Source of the DNA: Gari tellinella
Lineage: Eukaryota; Mollusca; Bivalvia; Cardiida; Psammobiidae
Length of the DNA stretch: 64,000 nucleotides
Assembly: GCA_922989275.2 (NCBI GenBank)
Contig: OV277866.1
Location: 72,824,328-72,888,327 of the forward strand
Direction: 5' to 3'
Shown here: positions 30,301 to 32,745 of the stretch, in pieces
How the letters are laid out: each line of letters opens with the position of its first letter
Numbering within the stretch: the first letter of the stretch is position 1
Translations under genes and position numbers: made by a program
Notes under the pieces: generated by a model
Seen by the model: the letters and a program-made list of their open reading frames with translations, nothing else
Told to the model about the DNA's origin: nothing
The model's database searches: none

Positions 30301-31587
30301 TCGAAAGTGTTGCCGTACATATATTTTCAAATTTTCTATATCCTGTATAAAATAATAAATACAACCATGTAAGACAAGTTGAAGTAAGGCAATTGACATA
30401 TAAAAACAGAAATACAGTAAATTTTGTATTCACTCTTGGCATGCTAGGTAATTTTTTTGCCTGCTACTGTTCTTAGAGTAGAAACTTATTTTCAAAACAG
30501 GGTCACAAAGTTAAACAAATTGAATCCTGATAAGACGTCGCATAATGTCGTGTCTCATCAGAGTCAAAACTGTTTGCAAAAGTTATTGTTGAATGCCGCT
30601 AATAAGCAAATTGTTAAGCGACAACACAGTTATCAATATCAAACAATTGGACAGCCTTAAATATGAATAGTTGCTAAATGAAGGATAAGAACAATGCAAA
30701 AGGTCCTTTAGGAGCTTTCTGCATTGTTTCTATGTTGCATTAAGCAGTCATCTGTCTTCAGTGATAATCATGCTTTTTCAATTAGTGGCCATTTAATAGG
30801 AAATTGACTATATATGTAAAAACTTTTCTTAGGATACATACAGTGGAGAATCTGTTATTCTTTCCCGTTTAAACGCAAACGTACGCAAATGCAAAGCGCT
30901 AAAACATAGAAAAGAACAATTTTTGGACAATTCTGATATTTCATGTTTATCTTGGTGGCAAACAGTTTGGAGCCTGATCAGACGCCGGGTTACCCGGCGT
31001 CTGATCTGGCTCCTAACTGTTTGCACGGCAAATAATAGTTTTAGCGTAAACGCGTTTATTGGGAAAGAATAACAGATTCTCCACTGTACCGGTACTCATG
31101 ACTGTATAAAGATAAACTGTCTTCAGAGGAGAAAAAAAAAAGGTGTAAAAAGGTGAAGTAATAGTGTAATGTGTGATCCTAGCTCTAAAACTTAGTCAGC
31201 AACAGAACTAAATGCAAAAACTTAATATTAGTGCCTAAGTACCAGCGGACTGTGGACAGACAGACAGATACGGGCAACACCAAATAGTCTCAGCACATTG
31301 TGGAGGATCATAAAAATATCAAAGGGTCAAACCTGAGTGTATCTATCCGTCACTGTGGCATGATGGCCGTGTCCGTGAGATATATTTTGGGAGGTTGGTA
31401 TTCCTTGCATGCCAGGAACTTTTTTCCTCACACCAATCCATCGTGCATCTTCCAATGTCATTCTGTTTTTCTGTGTTTCAATATCCTCTGCAGTTATCAT
31501 GGACATGGCTCCTCCCCTGTACCCTACAGAGGTCATGCTCATATCAATACTCTCCGAGGTACCAGGGTAAACCCGGCTACCAGCCAT
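203..31587 (-). CDS. TRPM-family cation channel gene, 20 exons visible, 3' part off window
   Basis: The spliced exons encode the N-terminal TRPM homology regions, a pre-S1 region, S1-S4, the S4-S5 linker, S5 and the start of the pore. TRPM channels are plasma-membrane Ca2+-permeable or Ca2+-activated cation channels. Diagnostic stretches are RCIGIAPWGYV, GTGRAADILAYA, NPDHTHFIFVDDG, EEIFREDVLW and LGPKVFMIQKM. Every exon has AG/GT borders and I checked that phases join without a break. The Met at 31587 is the first in frame after an upstream stop (TAG). An AG near 31650 suggests a further 5'-UTR exon. Pre-S1 sequence is closest to my recollection of the TRPM2/4/5/8 group; whether a C-terminal NUDT9-like domain exists cannot be seen. 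Introns are packed with small transposons. Confidence 0.93.
563..712. repeat. Small TIR element ending AGGTACTTGACACATAGA
   Basis: AGGTACTTGACACATAGAT at the left is matched in reverse complement by ATCTATGTGTCAAGTACCT at the right, about 150 bp apart. The interior is AT-rich with no coding capacity. It looks like a miniature inverted-repeat element; the target duplication is unclear. Confidence 0.7.
913..1131. repeat. K-family TIR element (TTTCATAAAACTT ends)
   Basis: GGGGCCCCTTTCATAAAACTT at the left is the imperfect inverse of AAAGTTTTGAAATGGGCCCC at the right. Internal inverted segments (TCTAATCCTGTCTTGT and ACAAGACAGGATTAGA) make a foldback. A related copy is at 38326-38549. Confidence 0.75.
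1239..1452. mobile_element. Family D palindromic MITE (TTAA)
   Basis: Bounded by TTAACCCTTAGCC and GGCTAAGGGTTAA, with a perfect 32-bp-arm palindrome (CAAACAGCTTGGATCC...) at its centre. Nearly identical to the copy at 23031-23244, so recent movement is likely. Confidence 0.92.
1522..1631 (-). CDS. TRPM exon 19 (S4 and S4-S5 linker), minimal form
   Basis: From the acceptor nearest the downstream exon this 110-bp exon encodes ATKIIYCINSVVFFLRIIQF, then YVYHGLLGPKVFMIQKM: S4 plus the conserved LGPKxxMIxxM linker. Phase 1 to 0. Upstream, its 5' part and acceptor are repeated three more times in frame (exon could extend to 1724, 1817 or 1910). Confidence 0.93.
1552..1923 (-). repeat. Four tandem 93-bp copies of the S4 exon 5' part, each with a splice acceptor
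   Basis: Units begin at 1552, 1645, 1738 and 1831, exactly 93 bp apart. Each holds on the minus strand tttactttcag followed by codons for ATKIIYCINSVVF..LRIIQF and YVYHGLL. 93 bp is 31 codons, and the TRPM frame stays open through all four units. The copies differ at a few bases (for example Phe versus Val in the unit nearest the linker). Candidate exon starts are 1631, 1724, 1817 and 1910. A family B element begins just beyond the array at 1933. Confidence 0.95.
1933..2120. mobile_element. Family B MITE (TA)
   Basis: CAGTAAAACCTCTCTATTAC at the left and AGAGAGGTTTTACTG at the right, TA on the left side. Its centre is the hairpin with AGAAAGCTCC. It lies 22 bp upstream of the outermost S4 acceptor. 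Confidence 0.9.
2396..2648. mobile_element. Family A MITE (TTAA)
   Basis: TTAACTCTTTACACCATAAA to GGGTTAA, with the hairpin core ending GCACC/TTAAGG/TGC and the single-sided flank containing CCACTTAAGAAAATAGTTC. Confidence 0.92.
2746..2887 (-). CDS. TRPM exon 18 (S2-S3 loop and S3)
   Basis: Encodes WYDVLKWLDLVNFVFVFVGF, the S3 helix equivalent to 'NKxDxvAIxLFxvG'. The Asn of the TRPM2/4 calcium site appears as Lys and the Asp is retained. Phase 0 to 1; ends KTYEG before gtatgt. Confidence 0.92.
2888..3568. other. TRPM intron, no recognised feature
   Basis: AT-rich intron sequence with neither a conserved coding segment nor a clear inverted repeat until element H begins. Confidence 0.6.
3569..3934. 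mobile_element. Family H MITE (TA)
   Basis: Left end near TATACAACACCCGCTCTCTAC and right end GTTGTAGAGAGGGAACACTG flanked by TA. The centre is a core-I palindrome (GCAAACAGCTTGAATCC...). Other copies are at 27561 and 57121. Confidence 0.85.
4002..4133 (-). CDS. TRPM exon 17 (S1-S2)
   Basis: Encodes S1 (IMYVLFLVLHSYMVLVDF) and S2 (IMALWILTFFVDEVHT). 132 bp, phase 0 to 0. By eye the S2 Ca2+-site Glu is kept, while the position equivalent to the Gln of TRPM2/4 is Thr. Confidence 0.93.
4163..4640. mobile_element. Family G element, split by a SINE
   Basis: The halves 4163-4255 and 4531-4640 together make a G element whose palindrome (ATTAGAATCATCTC...) is interrupted exactly at the SINE insertion. 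Confidence 0.85.
4256..4519 (-). mobile_element. tRNA-derived SINE
   Basis: Read on the minus strand it starts GGGGCCTCTGTGGCCTAGTG (box A TGGCCTAGTGG) and has GAGTTTGAATCCC (box B), then a body with GTTCTACCCAGTTGCC, and ends in a short tail of repeated ATCAA units. Perfect 11-bp target duplications TAGAATCATCT lie at 4245-4255 and 4520-4530. The tRNA-like head and simple-repeat tail are classic SINE features. Confidence 0.92.
4897..5383. mobile_element. Family A MITE interrupted by a C element
   Basis: Left part 4897-5082, right part 5334-5383 (GTGGTCACCTAT... GGGTTAA). The interruption falls in the TTAA of CTTTAAGTGG in the A core. Confidence 0.9.
5087..5329. mobile_element. Family C MITE (TTAA) nested in A
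   Basis: Starts CCCTTTGAACCCTAGTCCCGC, ends GGGAGGAAAGAG, flanked on both sides by TTAA (5083-5086 and 5330-5333). The central hairpin contains GATCAGAGGGCTCC twice inverted. Confidence 0.95.
5683..5896. mobile_element. B/O-type element (TA)
   Basis: CAGTAAAACCTTTCTAAACC at the left, AGTTTAGAGAAGTTTTAATG at the right, TA on both sides; the core is a decayed hairpin (CTTAATGCATGAT ... ATCCTGCATTAAG). Confidence 0.82.
5934..6071 (-). CDS. TRPM exon 16 (pre-S1 and start of S1)
   Basis: Encodes VLLSILCPPYIIYALEIQKL (pre-S1) and MAVFYSTPLSKFVHDL, equivalent to 'xxxFYxAPIvKFxxxxxxY' at the S1 entrance. 46 residues, phase 0 to 0. A B/O-type element ends 37 bp past the donor. Confidence 0.93.
6129..6380. 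mobile_element. Family A MITE (TTAA)
   Basis: TTAACCCTTTCCCCCATAG to AAAGGGTTAA with the core GCGCC/TTAGG/GCGC hairpin. Confidence 0.92.
6390..6617. mobile_element. Family A MITE, left end decayed
   Basis: The hairpin core and right end (GGGTTAA) are intact, while the left TTAA end is eroded. It directly follows the previous A copy. Confidence 0.85.
6676..6829. repeat. Family L foldback
   Basis: GAGGTTATAAAGC and CTCAAGCATTTAATTGGTC on the left are matched by reverse complements on the right around the centre GAGCCTAGGCTC. Related sequence is at 59686-59860 and half a copy near 24360-24445. Confidence 0.8.
6837..7150. mobile_element. Truncated C element interrupted by a G element
   Basis: TTAACTCTTGAGGG, CAAACAGTGCAGAC and AGAGAGCTCC (left) and GAGCTCCTTGATCTGGGTCT (right) are the two arms of a C hairpin separated by G. 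Confidence 0.7.
6917..7101. mobile_element. Family G element
   Basis: Central palindrome ATTAGAATTGTCTC/TTTGAGACAATTCTAAT, right end CTCTTATCTGGAGCTCTG. Nested in the C element above. Confidence 0.82.
7317..7590. repeat. Decayed D-like and A-like fragments
   Basis: 7317-7380 is a core-I palindrome (GCAAACAGTTTGAATCCTGAT...), followed by a D-type flank, then at 7470-7590 an eroded reverse-orientation A fragment (CCTTTACTCATAGCCTG). Confidence 0.65.
7764..7846. repeat. Small hairpin
   Basis: Imperfect inverted repeat around CTTATATAAG with arms containing AAAGCAAAATGAAAG and CTTTCATCTTG. Possibly a degenerate core-II hairpin. Confidence 0.55.
8085..8300. mobile_element. Decayed D element
   Basis: Contains TCGTCTGC flank blocks, then TCAAACAGTTTGGATCC with its imperfect inverse, ending GACAGGC. 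The TTAA ends are lost. Confidence 0.7.
8606..8840. mobile_element. Decayed C element
   Basis: TTAACTTTTTCAGCCCTAG, CAAACAGTGAGGATCCTGAT and the inverted arm CTCTGATCAGGATC are recognisable; the right TTAA end is not. Confidence 0.75.
8967..9050. repeat. Palindrome centred on GGCGAATCGCC
   Basis: ATCTGGATCCACAATGCTGG and CCAGCATTGTGGATCCAGAT flank an inner palindrome of TATACAAGTGGCGA and its inverse. Arms are nearly perfect over about 40 bp, with no clear outer termini. Confidence 0.85.
9190..9270. repeat. Core-I hairpin fragment
   Basis: ACCAGATCAGACGCC and GTCTGATCTGGATCCAAACTG pair imperfectly; an isolated, decayed core of the C/D/E/H type. Confidence 0.6.
9271..10152. other. TRPM intron, no recognised gene
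   Basis: AT-rich sequence. Only 9983-10061 stands out: it is an inverted match to 7153-7243 (see findings). Confidence 0.5.
10153..10372 (-). CDS. TRPM exon 15 (homology region 4)
   Basis: Encodes FEDLATKVLDESHHKDQAKA and LTCLQIAASAKDRKFLS, matching 'FexlAxxvxxexyxxDxxxAxxLL...tcLxLAxxAxxrxFia'. Ends TFPWYK; phase 2 to 0. Confidence 0.94.
10478..10936. mobile_element. Family A MITE interrupted by a B element
   Basis: Left part ends CTGAAGAAAC at 10539; the right part resumes GTTTCAATTATACAG at 10750 and ends GGGTTAA. The hairpin core is decayed. Confidence 0.85.
10542..10747. mobile_element. Family B MITE (TA) nested in A
   Basis: CAGTAAAACCTCTC ... GAGAGGTTTTACTG with TA duplicated at 10540-10541 and 10748-10749. 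The uninterrupted A site would read GAAGAAACTAGTTTC. This proves a TA target for family B. Confidence 0.95.
11025..11115. repeat. O-type hairpin
   Basis: TTAATGCAAGATGTAAGTAA and its imperfect inverse around AGCTCCTAAAGGAGCT, immediately left of a C element. Confidence 0.75.
11116..11351. mobile_element. Family C MITE (TTAA)
   Basis: TTAACTCTTTGAACCC to GGAAAGAGTTAA. One arm of the central hairpin is mostly deleted, leaving AAGACCCTTTCGGAGCCC. Confidence 0.9.
11435..11639. mobile_element. Family B MITE (TA)
   Basis: CAGTATAACCTCTC ... GAGGTTTTACTG with TA both sides and a core hairpin AGCTCCTATAGGAGCT. It ends 44 bp from the donor of TRPM exon 14. Confidence 0.9.
11683..11826 (-). CDS. TRPM exon 14 (homology region 4)
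   Basis: Encodes RQTLAKLFWELGDEPITSAL and SRMYHSLGKK, matching 'RxelAxxFWxxGxxxiaaALaasklxk'. Phase 2 to 2. Confidence 0.94.
11827..12370. other. TRPM intron, no recognised feature
   Basis: Mixed-composition intron with no inverted repeat or coding similarity that I can identify. Confidence 0.55.
12371..12603 (-). CDS. TRPM exon 13 with an EF-hand-like loop
   Basis: Starts IPKHNYICKILHRL and ends FKRPYKMLLVWAIILKR, the 'PxxxLLIWAIlxnR' TRPM motif. Between them lies NLLDKYDTDDDGYIELIEDQ, which fits a 12-residue EF-hand calcium loop (D-x-D-x-D-G-x-I-x-x-x-E) after an amphipathic helix. This linker varies among TRPMs; the EF-like loop is unusual as far as I know. Phase 0 to 2. A family B element ends 45 bp upstream. 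Confidence 0.88.
12648..12861. mobile_element. Family B MITE (TA)
   Basis: AGTAAAACCTCTCTAATA ... AGAGAGGTTTACCGTTTTACTG; perfect hairpin core AGCTCCTTTAGAAGCT. Lies 45 bp upstream of TRPM exon 13. Confidence 0.88.
12950..13030. repeat. Family A fragment
   Basis: AACCCTTTACCCAATAG and ACAGGCTATAGGATAAAG are the two ends of an A element brought together with the core lost. Confidence 0.65.
13040..13292. mobile_element. Family A MITE, reverse orientation
   Basis: TTAAACCCTTTACCCTATAG to GGGAAAGGGTTAA, with an intact core GCGCC/TTAGG/GCGC. Confidence 0.92.
13323..13508. mobile_element. Family G element with 6-bp duplication
   Basis: Starts CAGAGCTCCAGATAAG, ends CTTATCTGGAGCCCTG, palindromic centre ATTAGAATCGTCTC. 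The flanks carry GTCATC on both sides, a 6-bp target duplication. Confidence 0.9.
13533..13663 (-). CDS. TRPM exon 12 (homology region 3)
   Basis: Encodes SLDEVLTEALISDRVKFVEL, the 'dLxxvMxxALisnkPeFVxLFLenG' helix pair. Phase 1 to 0; donor gtaagt. A family G element begins in the intron to its left, about 22 bp from this donor. Confidence 0.94.
13755..13850. repeat. O-type hairpin
   Basis: GTAATACAGAAAGCTC and its inverse with GAAGCTTTTTGTATTAC; flank CTGTTACTTGTCT resembles the B/O outer arm. Confidence 0.7.
14151..14267 (-). CDS. TRPM exon 11 (homology region 3)
   Basis: Encodes LKLALMWDRSDIAQEEIF and REDVLWSTG, matching 'LxLALAWNRvDiAxxEIFxxdxxW' of TRPM proteins. Phase 1 to 1. Confidence 0.94.
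14318..14759. mobile_element. Family F MITE (TA) interrupted by an A element
   Basis: CAGTCGAACTTCGATATC ... CAAAGTTCGACTG, TA on both sides. The centre is the AAACGTGGC/GCCACGTTT palindrome. The A element is inserted at the TTAA of the left arm (other copies read GGTTAAGTCGAA). Confidence 0.92.
14400..14651. mobile_element. Family A MITE nested in F
   Basis: AACCCTTTACCTGATAGCC to AAAGGGTTAA; the right TTAA duplicates the F-site TTAA and the left copy has decayed to GTAA. Confidence 0.92.
14944..15190. mobile_element. Family E MITE
   Basis: CAGTGGAGAAAACGTTATTC ... GAATAACGTTTTCTCCACTG with core GGAGCCAGATCAGACGCCGG and its inverse. Confidence 0.9.
15453..15530. repeat. Isolated core-I hairpin
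   Basis: GCAAACAGTGCAGACCAAGA and its inverse TCTTGGTCTACACTGTTTGC, without C-element termini. Confidence 0.75.
15635..15775. repeat. Overlapping core-I hairpin fragments
   Basis: AACAGTGTAGACCTTGATCAG is broken by unrelated sequence, then a second hairpin (GAGGGCTCCTATAGGAGCCC) follows. Confidence 0.6.
15807..15975. mobile_element. Family M palindromic MITE
   Basis: ACTTGTTTCATA at the left and TATGAAACAAGT at the right; the centre is a long palindrome (GGTAGCAGGGAAGACCTTGA, inverse on the other side) around CCGAGGCCAACGGCCGAGG. Confidence 0.88.
15976..16632. repeat. Foldback pair enclosing 600 bp
   Basis: GATTTATTACCGGACTCTCT at 15976 is matched in reverse complement by AGAGAGTCAGGTAATAATATC ending at 16632. 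The interior has the palindromes CAACAGTCGACTGTTG and TGTTGACCGGTCAACA, but no coding segment. Confidence 0.6.
16711..16777 (-). CDS. TRPM exon 10 (67 bp micro-exon)
   Basis: Encodes MIVFNMNKHEDLDLAILSVL, the 'xxVFxxxxxEDxDxAIL.aLLK' helix that opens homology region 3. Acceptor ctttttcag, donor gtaagt, phase 0 to 1. It is too short for routine open-frame detection but joins both neighbours in frame. Confidence 0.85.
17009..17254. mobile_element. Family E MITE (TA)
   Basis: CAGTGGAGAATCTGTTATTC ... GAATAACAGATTCTCCACTG with TA on both sides; core palindrome around GGGTAACCC. Confidence 0.93.
17335..17595. mobile_element. Family A MITE
   Basis: TTGACCCATTACCCCATAA to AATGGGTTAA with a perfect hairpin core GCGCCATAAGGCGC. 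Confidence 0.9.
17596..17684. repeat. Duplicated right arm of family A
   Basis: The segment from GGCGCATTCTGC to GGGGTAATGG repeats the right half of the adjoining A copy, an apparent tandem duplication of its 3' half. Confidence 0.8.
17865..18115. mobile_element. Decayed family A MITE
   Basis: TTACTCCATAAACAGGC, CCACAGAAGAAAATAC, core GCAGAATGAGCC and TATGGAGTAAACAGTTAA are recognisable. Confidence 0.75.
18250..18468. mobile_element. Family A MITE
   Basis: CCCATTACCCGATAAATACG to GGGTTATGGGTTAA; core hairpin GCGCCTGAGGGCCC; part of the single-sided flank is deleted. Confidence 0.85.
18538..18688 (-). CDS. TRPM exon 9
   Basis: Encodes a charged helical stretch with MKEKHELKLMDKIFDAYGKS, matching the variable linker between homology regions 2 and 3. 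Ends QSSNL before gtaggt; phase 2 to 0. Confidence 0.82.
19031..19281. mobile_element. Family C MITE (TTAA)
   Basis: TTAACCCTTTGAACCCTAG to GAGGGTTAA with hairpin GATCAGAGGGCTCC and inverse; 18 bp from the donor of TRPM exon 8. Confidence 0.93.
19300..19468 (-). CDS. TRPM exon 8 (GTGRAADxLA motif)
   Basis: Encodes IPVVLVVVEGGVDCIND and PVVVCAGTGRAADILAYA, the 'VPVVxLVxEGGxxxI...PVVVxxGsGRAADxLA' signature of TRPM homology region 2. Phase 1 to 2. A family F element starts 31 bp upstream of the acceptor. Confidence 0.96.
19500..19692. mobile_element. Family F MITE (TA)
   Basis: CAGTCCAACTTCGATATCTC ... GAGATATCGAAGTTCGACTG with TA both sides; core AAACGTGGCTAAGCCACGTTT-type palindrome. Confidence 0.95.
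19967..20213. mobile_element. Family A MITE
   Basis: TTAACCCCTTACCCCATAAA to TATGGGGTAATGG with a perfect core GCGCCTTAAGGCGC; right TTAA mutated. Confidence 0.9.
20344..20493. repeat. Half of a family A element
   Basis: Reverse-orientation right portion only (GTTTTAAGCTACAATCC ... CTATGGAGTAAGGGAT). Confidence 0.7.
20551..20725 (-). CDS. TRPM exon 7 (homology region 2)
   Basis: Encodes PLNPDHTHFIFVDDGYRIRY, the 'LNPNHTHFILVDDGTxGxYG' TRPM motif, followed by a short Arg/Lys-rich helix. Phase 0 to 1; acceptor caaag, donor gtaaac. Confidence 0.95.
20912..22308. mobile_element. Decayed family A MITE split by a tandem-repeat element
   Basis: TTAATCCATTACCCAAAAG ... ACTATTTTCTTAGGATAT to 21107, then AAAAGGAGTATCTATGGAG and TAATGGGTTA after the insertion. 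Confidence 0.82.
21108..22280 (+). mobile_element. HINE/pearl-like element with 192-bp tandem units
   Basis: Begins ACAAGAGCTGTCGGAGAACA and ends GACGCCGGGGTGATTCC ... GGCGAGCTAA. Between them the block starting CAACCCACAGGGCACC recurs at 21351, 21543, 21735, 21927 and 22118 (about 192 bp each). Subterminal segments AGCTCGCCTA and TAGGCGAGCT are inverted. The layout matches Helentron-associated/pearl elements of bivalves; no protein is encoded. Confidence 0.8.
22309..23030. other. TRPM intron with a degenerate foldback
   Basis: GTTCAATTGGT and TAGGTTGCTGG near 22448-22480 pair with CCAGCAACCAATC and CTAATTGAAC near 22564-22592. Nothing else is recognised. Confidence 0.5.
23031..23244. mobile_element. 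Family D palindromic MITE (TTAA)
   Basis: TTAACCCTTAGCCCGCC to GGCAGGCTAAGGGTTAA; perfect central palindrome. Differs from the 1239 copy by only a handful of bases. Confidence 0.94.
23245..24354. other. TRPM intron, no recognised gene
   Basis: Contains a possible E-family remnant near 23480-23520 (TTATTTGTATAGAATAAC and GTCCACTGTA). No coding match. Confidence 0.5.
24355..24445. repeat. Half of an L foldback
   Basis: CTTCTCAAGCATTTGATTGG and AATTATAAAGAGTTTAA match the arm of the L repeat at 6676. Confidence 0.65.
24481..24678 (-). CDS. TRPM exon 6 (homology region 1/2)
   Basis: Encodes AAKTTSAWLISSGFNMGVMK and RCIGIAPWGYVKNR, the most diagnostic TRPM block in the window. 66 residues, phase 0 to 0; acceptor ttttcag, donor gtaggt. 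Confidence 0.96.
24753..25005. mobile_element. Family A MITE (TTAA)
   Basis: TTAACCCGTTATCCCATAAA to GGTTATGGGTTAA with perfect core GTGCCTTAAGGCAC. Confidence 0.93.
25055..25310. repeat. Two decayed O-type hairpins
   Basis: TTAATGCAGGATAAAAGTAA with CAGCTCCTATAGG (25060-25135), and GCAGAAAGCTTC with ATTTGTCCTGCATTC (25225-25300). Confidence 0.6.
25457..25707. mobile_element. Family A MITE (TTAA)
   Basis: TTAACCCTTTCCCACATAG to GGAAAGGGTTAA; core GCGCTTTAAGCGC. Confidence 0.93.
25721..25966. mobile_element. Family A MITE (TTAA)
   Basis: TTAACCCTTTACCTTATAG to GGAAAGGGTTAA; only 13 bp separate it from the preceding A copy, both in the same orientation. Confidence 0.93.
26062..26235 (-). CDS. 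TRPM exon 5 (homology region 1)
   Basis: Encodes YIRMCDEDSVDN and PNLVISVVGGAKNFKL, equivalent to 'AKYVRVS...PxLLISVhGGxxNFxL' of TRPM proteins, a core strand-loop of the nucleotide-binding-like fold. 174 bp, phase 0 to 0; acceptor tgcacag, donor gtatga. Confidence 0.94.
26284..26478. mobile_element. Family G element with 6-bp duplication
   Basis: CAGTGCTCCAGATAAAA ... CTTATCTGGAGCTCTG, flanked by ATACAA on each side. It ends 48 bp upstream of TRPM exon 5. Confidence 0.9.
26479..27367. other. TRPM intron, no recognised feature
   Basis: AT-rich; no inverted repeats or conserved coding segments noticed. Confidence 0.55.
27368..27531 (-). CDS. TRPM exon 4
   Basis: Encodes a stretch with VKWNPEKIRTSATSSFGKI, corresponding to the 'W...HT...PTxxyGxi' region of TRPM homology region 1. 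Acceptor attctag, donor gtaggc; phase 1 to 0. Family H element ends about 30 bp upstream of this acceptor. Confidence 0.87.
27561..27920. mobile_element. Family H MITE (TA)
   Basis: CAGCTCTTCCTGTCTACAAC ... GTTGTATGGAGGGAACACTG, TA both sides; core-I palindrome with CAGATGCCACATTATGCGGC. Confidence 0.9.
27991..28241. mobile_element. Family A MITE
   Basis: TTAACCATTTACTACATTGG to GAGTAGTTGGTTAA; core hairpin partly expanded. Confidence 0.85.
28660..28830. repeat. Half of a family A element
   Basis: Reverse-orientation right half: CCCCTTAAGGCACAGTCTGC to TATGGGGGCAATGGG. Confidence 0.7.
28996..29096 (-). CDS. TRPM exon 3 (CxCG motif)
   Basis: Begins with CHCGEVLLEH, the Cys-x-Cys-Gly motif that follows the RECxxFIP segment in TRPM proteins. 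Acceptor tgttacag, donor gtgcta; enters in phase 2, leaves in phase 1. Confidence 0.88.
29152..29345. mobile_element. Family F MITE
   Basis: CAGTCAAACTTCGATATCTC ... GAGATATCTAAGTTTGCCTG around ACGTGGCTTAGCCAC; lies 56 bp upstream of TRPM exon 3. Confidence 0.9.
29361..29567. mobile_element. Family B MITE (TA)
   Basis: CAGTAAAACCCCTCTATTAT ... GGAGGGGTTTTACTG, TA both sides; core slightly decayed. Follows the F element by 15 bp. Confidence 0.9.
29690..29957. mobile_element. Decayed family C element
   Basis: CTTCAAATGGACAATTCC, GGAGCCCTCTGATCATGGTG and GGGTTCAATGGGTTAA mark a reverse-orientation C copy. Confidence 0.7.
29988..30178. mobile_element. Family G element
   Basis: CAGAGCTCCAGATAAAG ... 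TATCTTGAGCCCT around TTAGAATTGTCTCTTTGAGAC; flanks AAATTA and AAATAA suggest a 6-bp duplication with one change. Confidence 0.85.
30221..30342 (-). CDS. TRPM exon 2
   Basis: Begins DIENLKIYVRQHF and contains QKECASFVPKP, matching the conserved 'RECxxFIP' start of the first TRPM homology region. Acceptor tatacag, donor gtaaga; ends in phase 2. Confidence 0.88.
30440..30600. mobile_element. Decayed D2 element
   Basis: TTTGCCTGCTACTGTTCTTAG, AAACAGGGTCACAAAG and the imperfect palindrome around CGTCGCATAATGTCG match D2 copies at 38594 and 61482. Confidence 0.7.
30665..30800. repeat. O-type hairpin
   Basis: AGTTGCTAAATGAAGG, GTCCTTTAGGAG and inverse GCATTAAGCAGTCATCTGTC. Confidence 0.7.
30841..31086. 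mobile_element. Family E MITE (TA)
   Basis: CAGTGGAGAATCTGTTATTC ... GAATAACAGATTCTCCACTG with TA on both sides and a perfect palindrome around GGGTTACCC. Confidence 0.95.
31333..31587 (-). CDS. TRPM exon 1 (start codon)
   Basis: Encodes 85 residues beginning MAGSRVYPGTSES, the variable cytosolic N-terminal tail, ending in a His-rich stretch. The exon ends ACTCAG followed by gtttga, phase 0. The length upstream of the conserved domain is ordinary for TRPM proteins; this part is not conserved, so support comes from the frame, the upstream stop and the donor site. Confidence 0.75.
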
Positions 31588-31751
31588 TCTGCTAGTGTTT
31601 GTTTCTTCAACTCGCTATGGATTTTGTCACCCAGTGTCTTTCATATTTGATGAACCTGCAACCATAAGAACATAACAATTCAGTGTACATGTATTTACTA
31701 TTTCAATTTGGGTTGAAATGAAATAATGACTTGGTAAATATTGATCATCTA

Positions 31752-31957
31752 CAGTAAAACCTCTCTATTACGACCACTCAATTTTGTTAATTGTTTGGCG
31801 TTTTGCAACAGGTGACTGCTTAAAGGAAGGTGACATTTAAACAAAAAGCTCCTTTAGGAGCTTTCTGTTTTACTGTCACCTTCCTTTAAGCTGTCACCTG
31901 TCCTTTATATAATCAATTAACATACATTTCAGTGTCTGTTATAGAGAGGTTTTACTG
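31752..31957. mobile_element. Family B MITE (TA)
   Basis: CAGTAAAACCTCTCTATTAC ... AGAGAGGTTTTACTG, TA both sides; perfect hairpin. Lies just upstream of the TRPM start exon. Confidence 0.93.
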
Positions 31958-32200
31958 TATATATACAGGATACATGTATGTAGGTATATGTAATTAAGCA
32001 CTGGTTGTAAAAATATAATTTTCACCTGTGTATAATAACAGTCAAACCTATATTAAGTGACAGTTCAGTACAAAAGTTTGTACAGTAGTTCTTTGTTATT
32101 GATTTGAAATAAAAACACTTTATATGCTATAAGCAGAAAATGCAAAAGGCTCACATTCAGCAGAAGAGCTTCAAGTGACTGCTACTTCTTGTTGTTCAAA

Positions 32201-32458
32201 TTAACCCATTATCCTTTAAAACTATGCCTTTTTAAGCTTTTAATTCATTCCACTACCAAAGAAATTAGTTCCAATTCCAATGACTCATGAATATGTACCA
32301 TCAGAAATATTTTCTATATTCTAGCAGAAGATAGCTTTAATAAAGCAGGCTAAAAGTAAAGCAGAATGCACCTTAAGATGCATTCTGCTTTGCTTTCAAC
32401 CTGCTTTATGTGGTCACATATCTTCAATCCTAGAAACAATCTATGGGGTACTGGGTTA
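32201..32458. mobile_element. Family A MITE
   Basis: TTAACCCATTATCCTTTAAA to GGGTACTGGGTTA; core GCACCTTAAGATGC. Confidence 0.88.
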
Positions 32459-32495
32459 CTGAGCAATTTATCCCTCAATTCAGCCTCATTTATCA

Positions 32496-32745
32496 TTAAC
32501 CCATCCCTCCCTGAAACCTCAAGTGGACAATTCTAGTTTTCAATTAAGTCTAGTCCATTTTTGACTTTTTAGGGTTGATTTTTACAAAATATGTCAAAAT
32601 GACAAACAGTGTAGACCCTGATCAGAGGGCTCCAAAGGAGCCCTCTGATCAGGGTCTATACTGTTTGCATAGGACAAGTGTACTCCTTTCAGGTATGCTG
32701 TTTTCAAATGACGCATATATGCGTAACTAGGGTTCAAAGAGTTAA
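32496..32745. mobile_element. Family C MITE (TTAA), reverse
   Basis: TTAACCCATCCCTCCCTGAA to GGTTCAAAGAGTTAA; perfect hairpin GATCAGAGGGCTCC/AAAGGAGCCCTC. Confidence 0.94.
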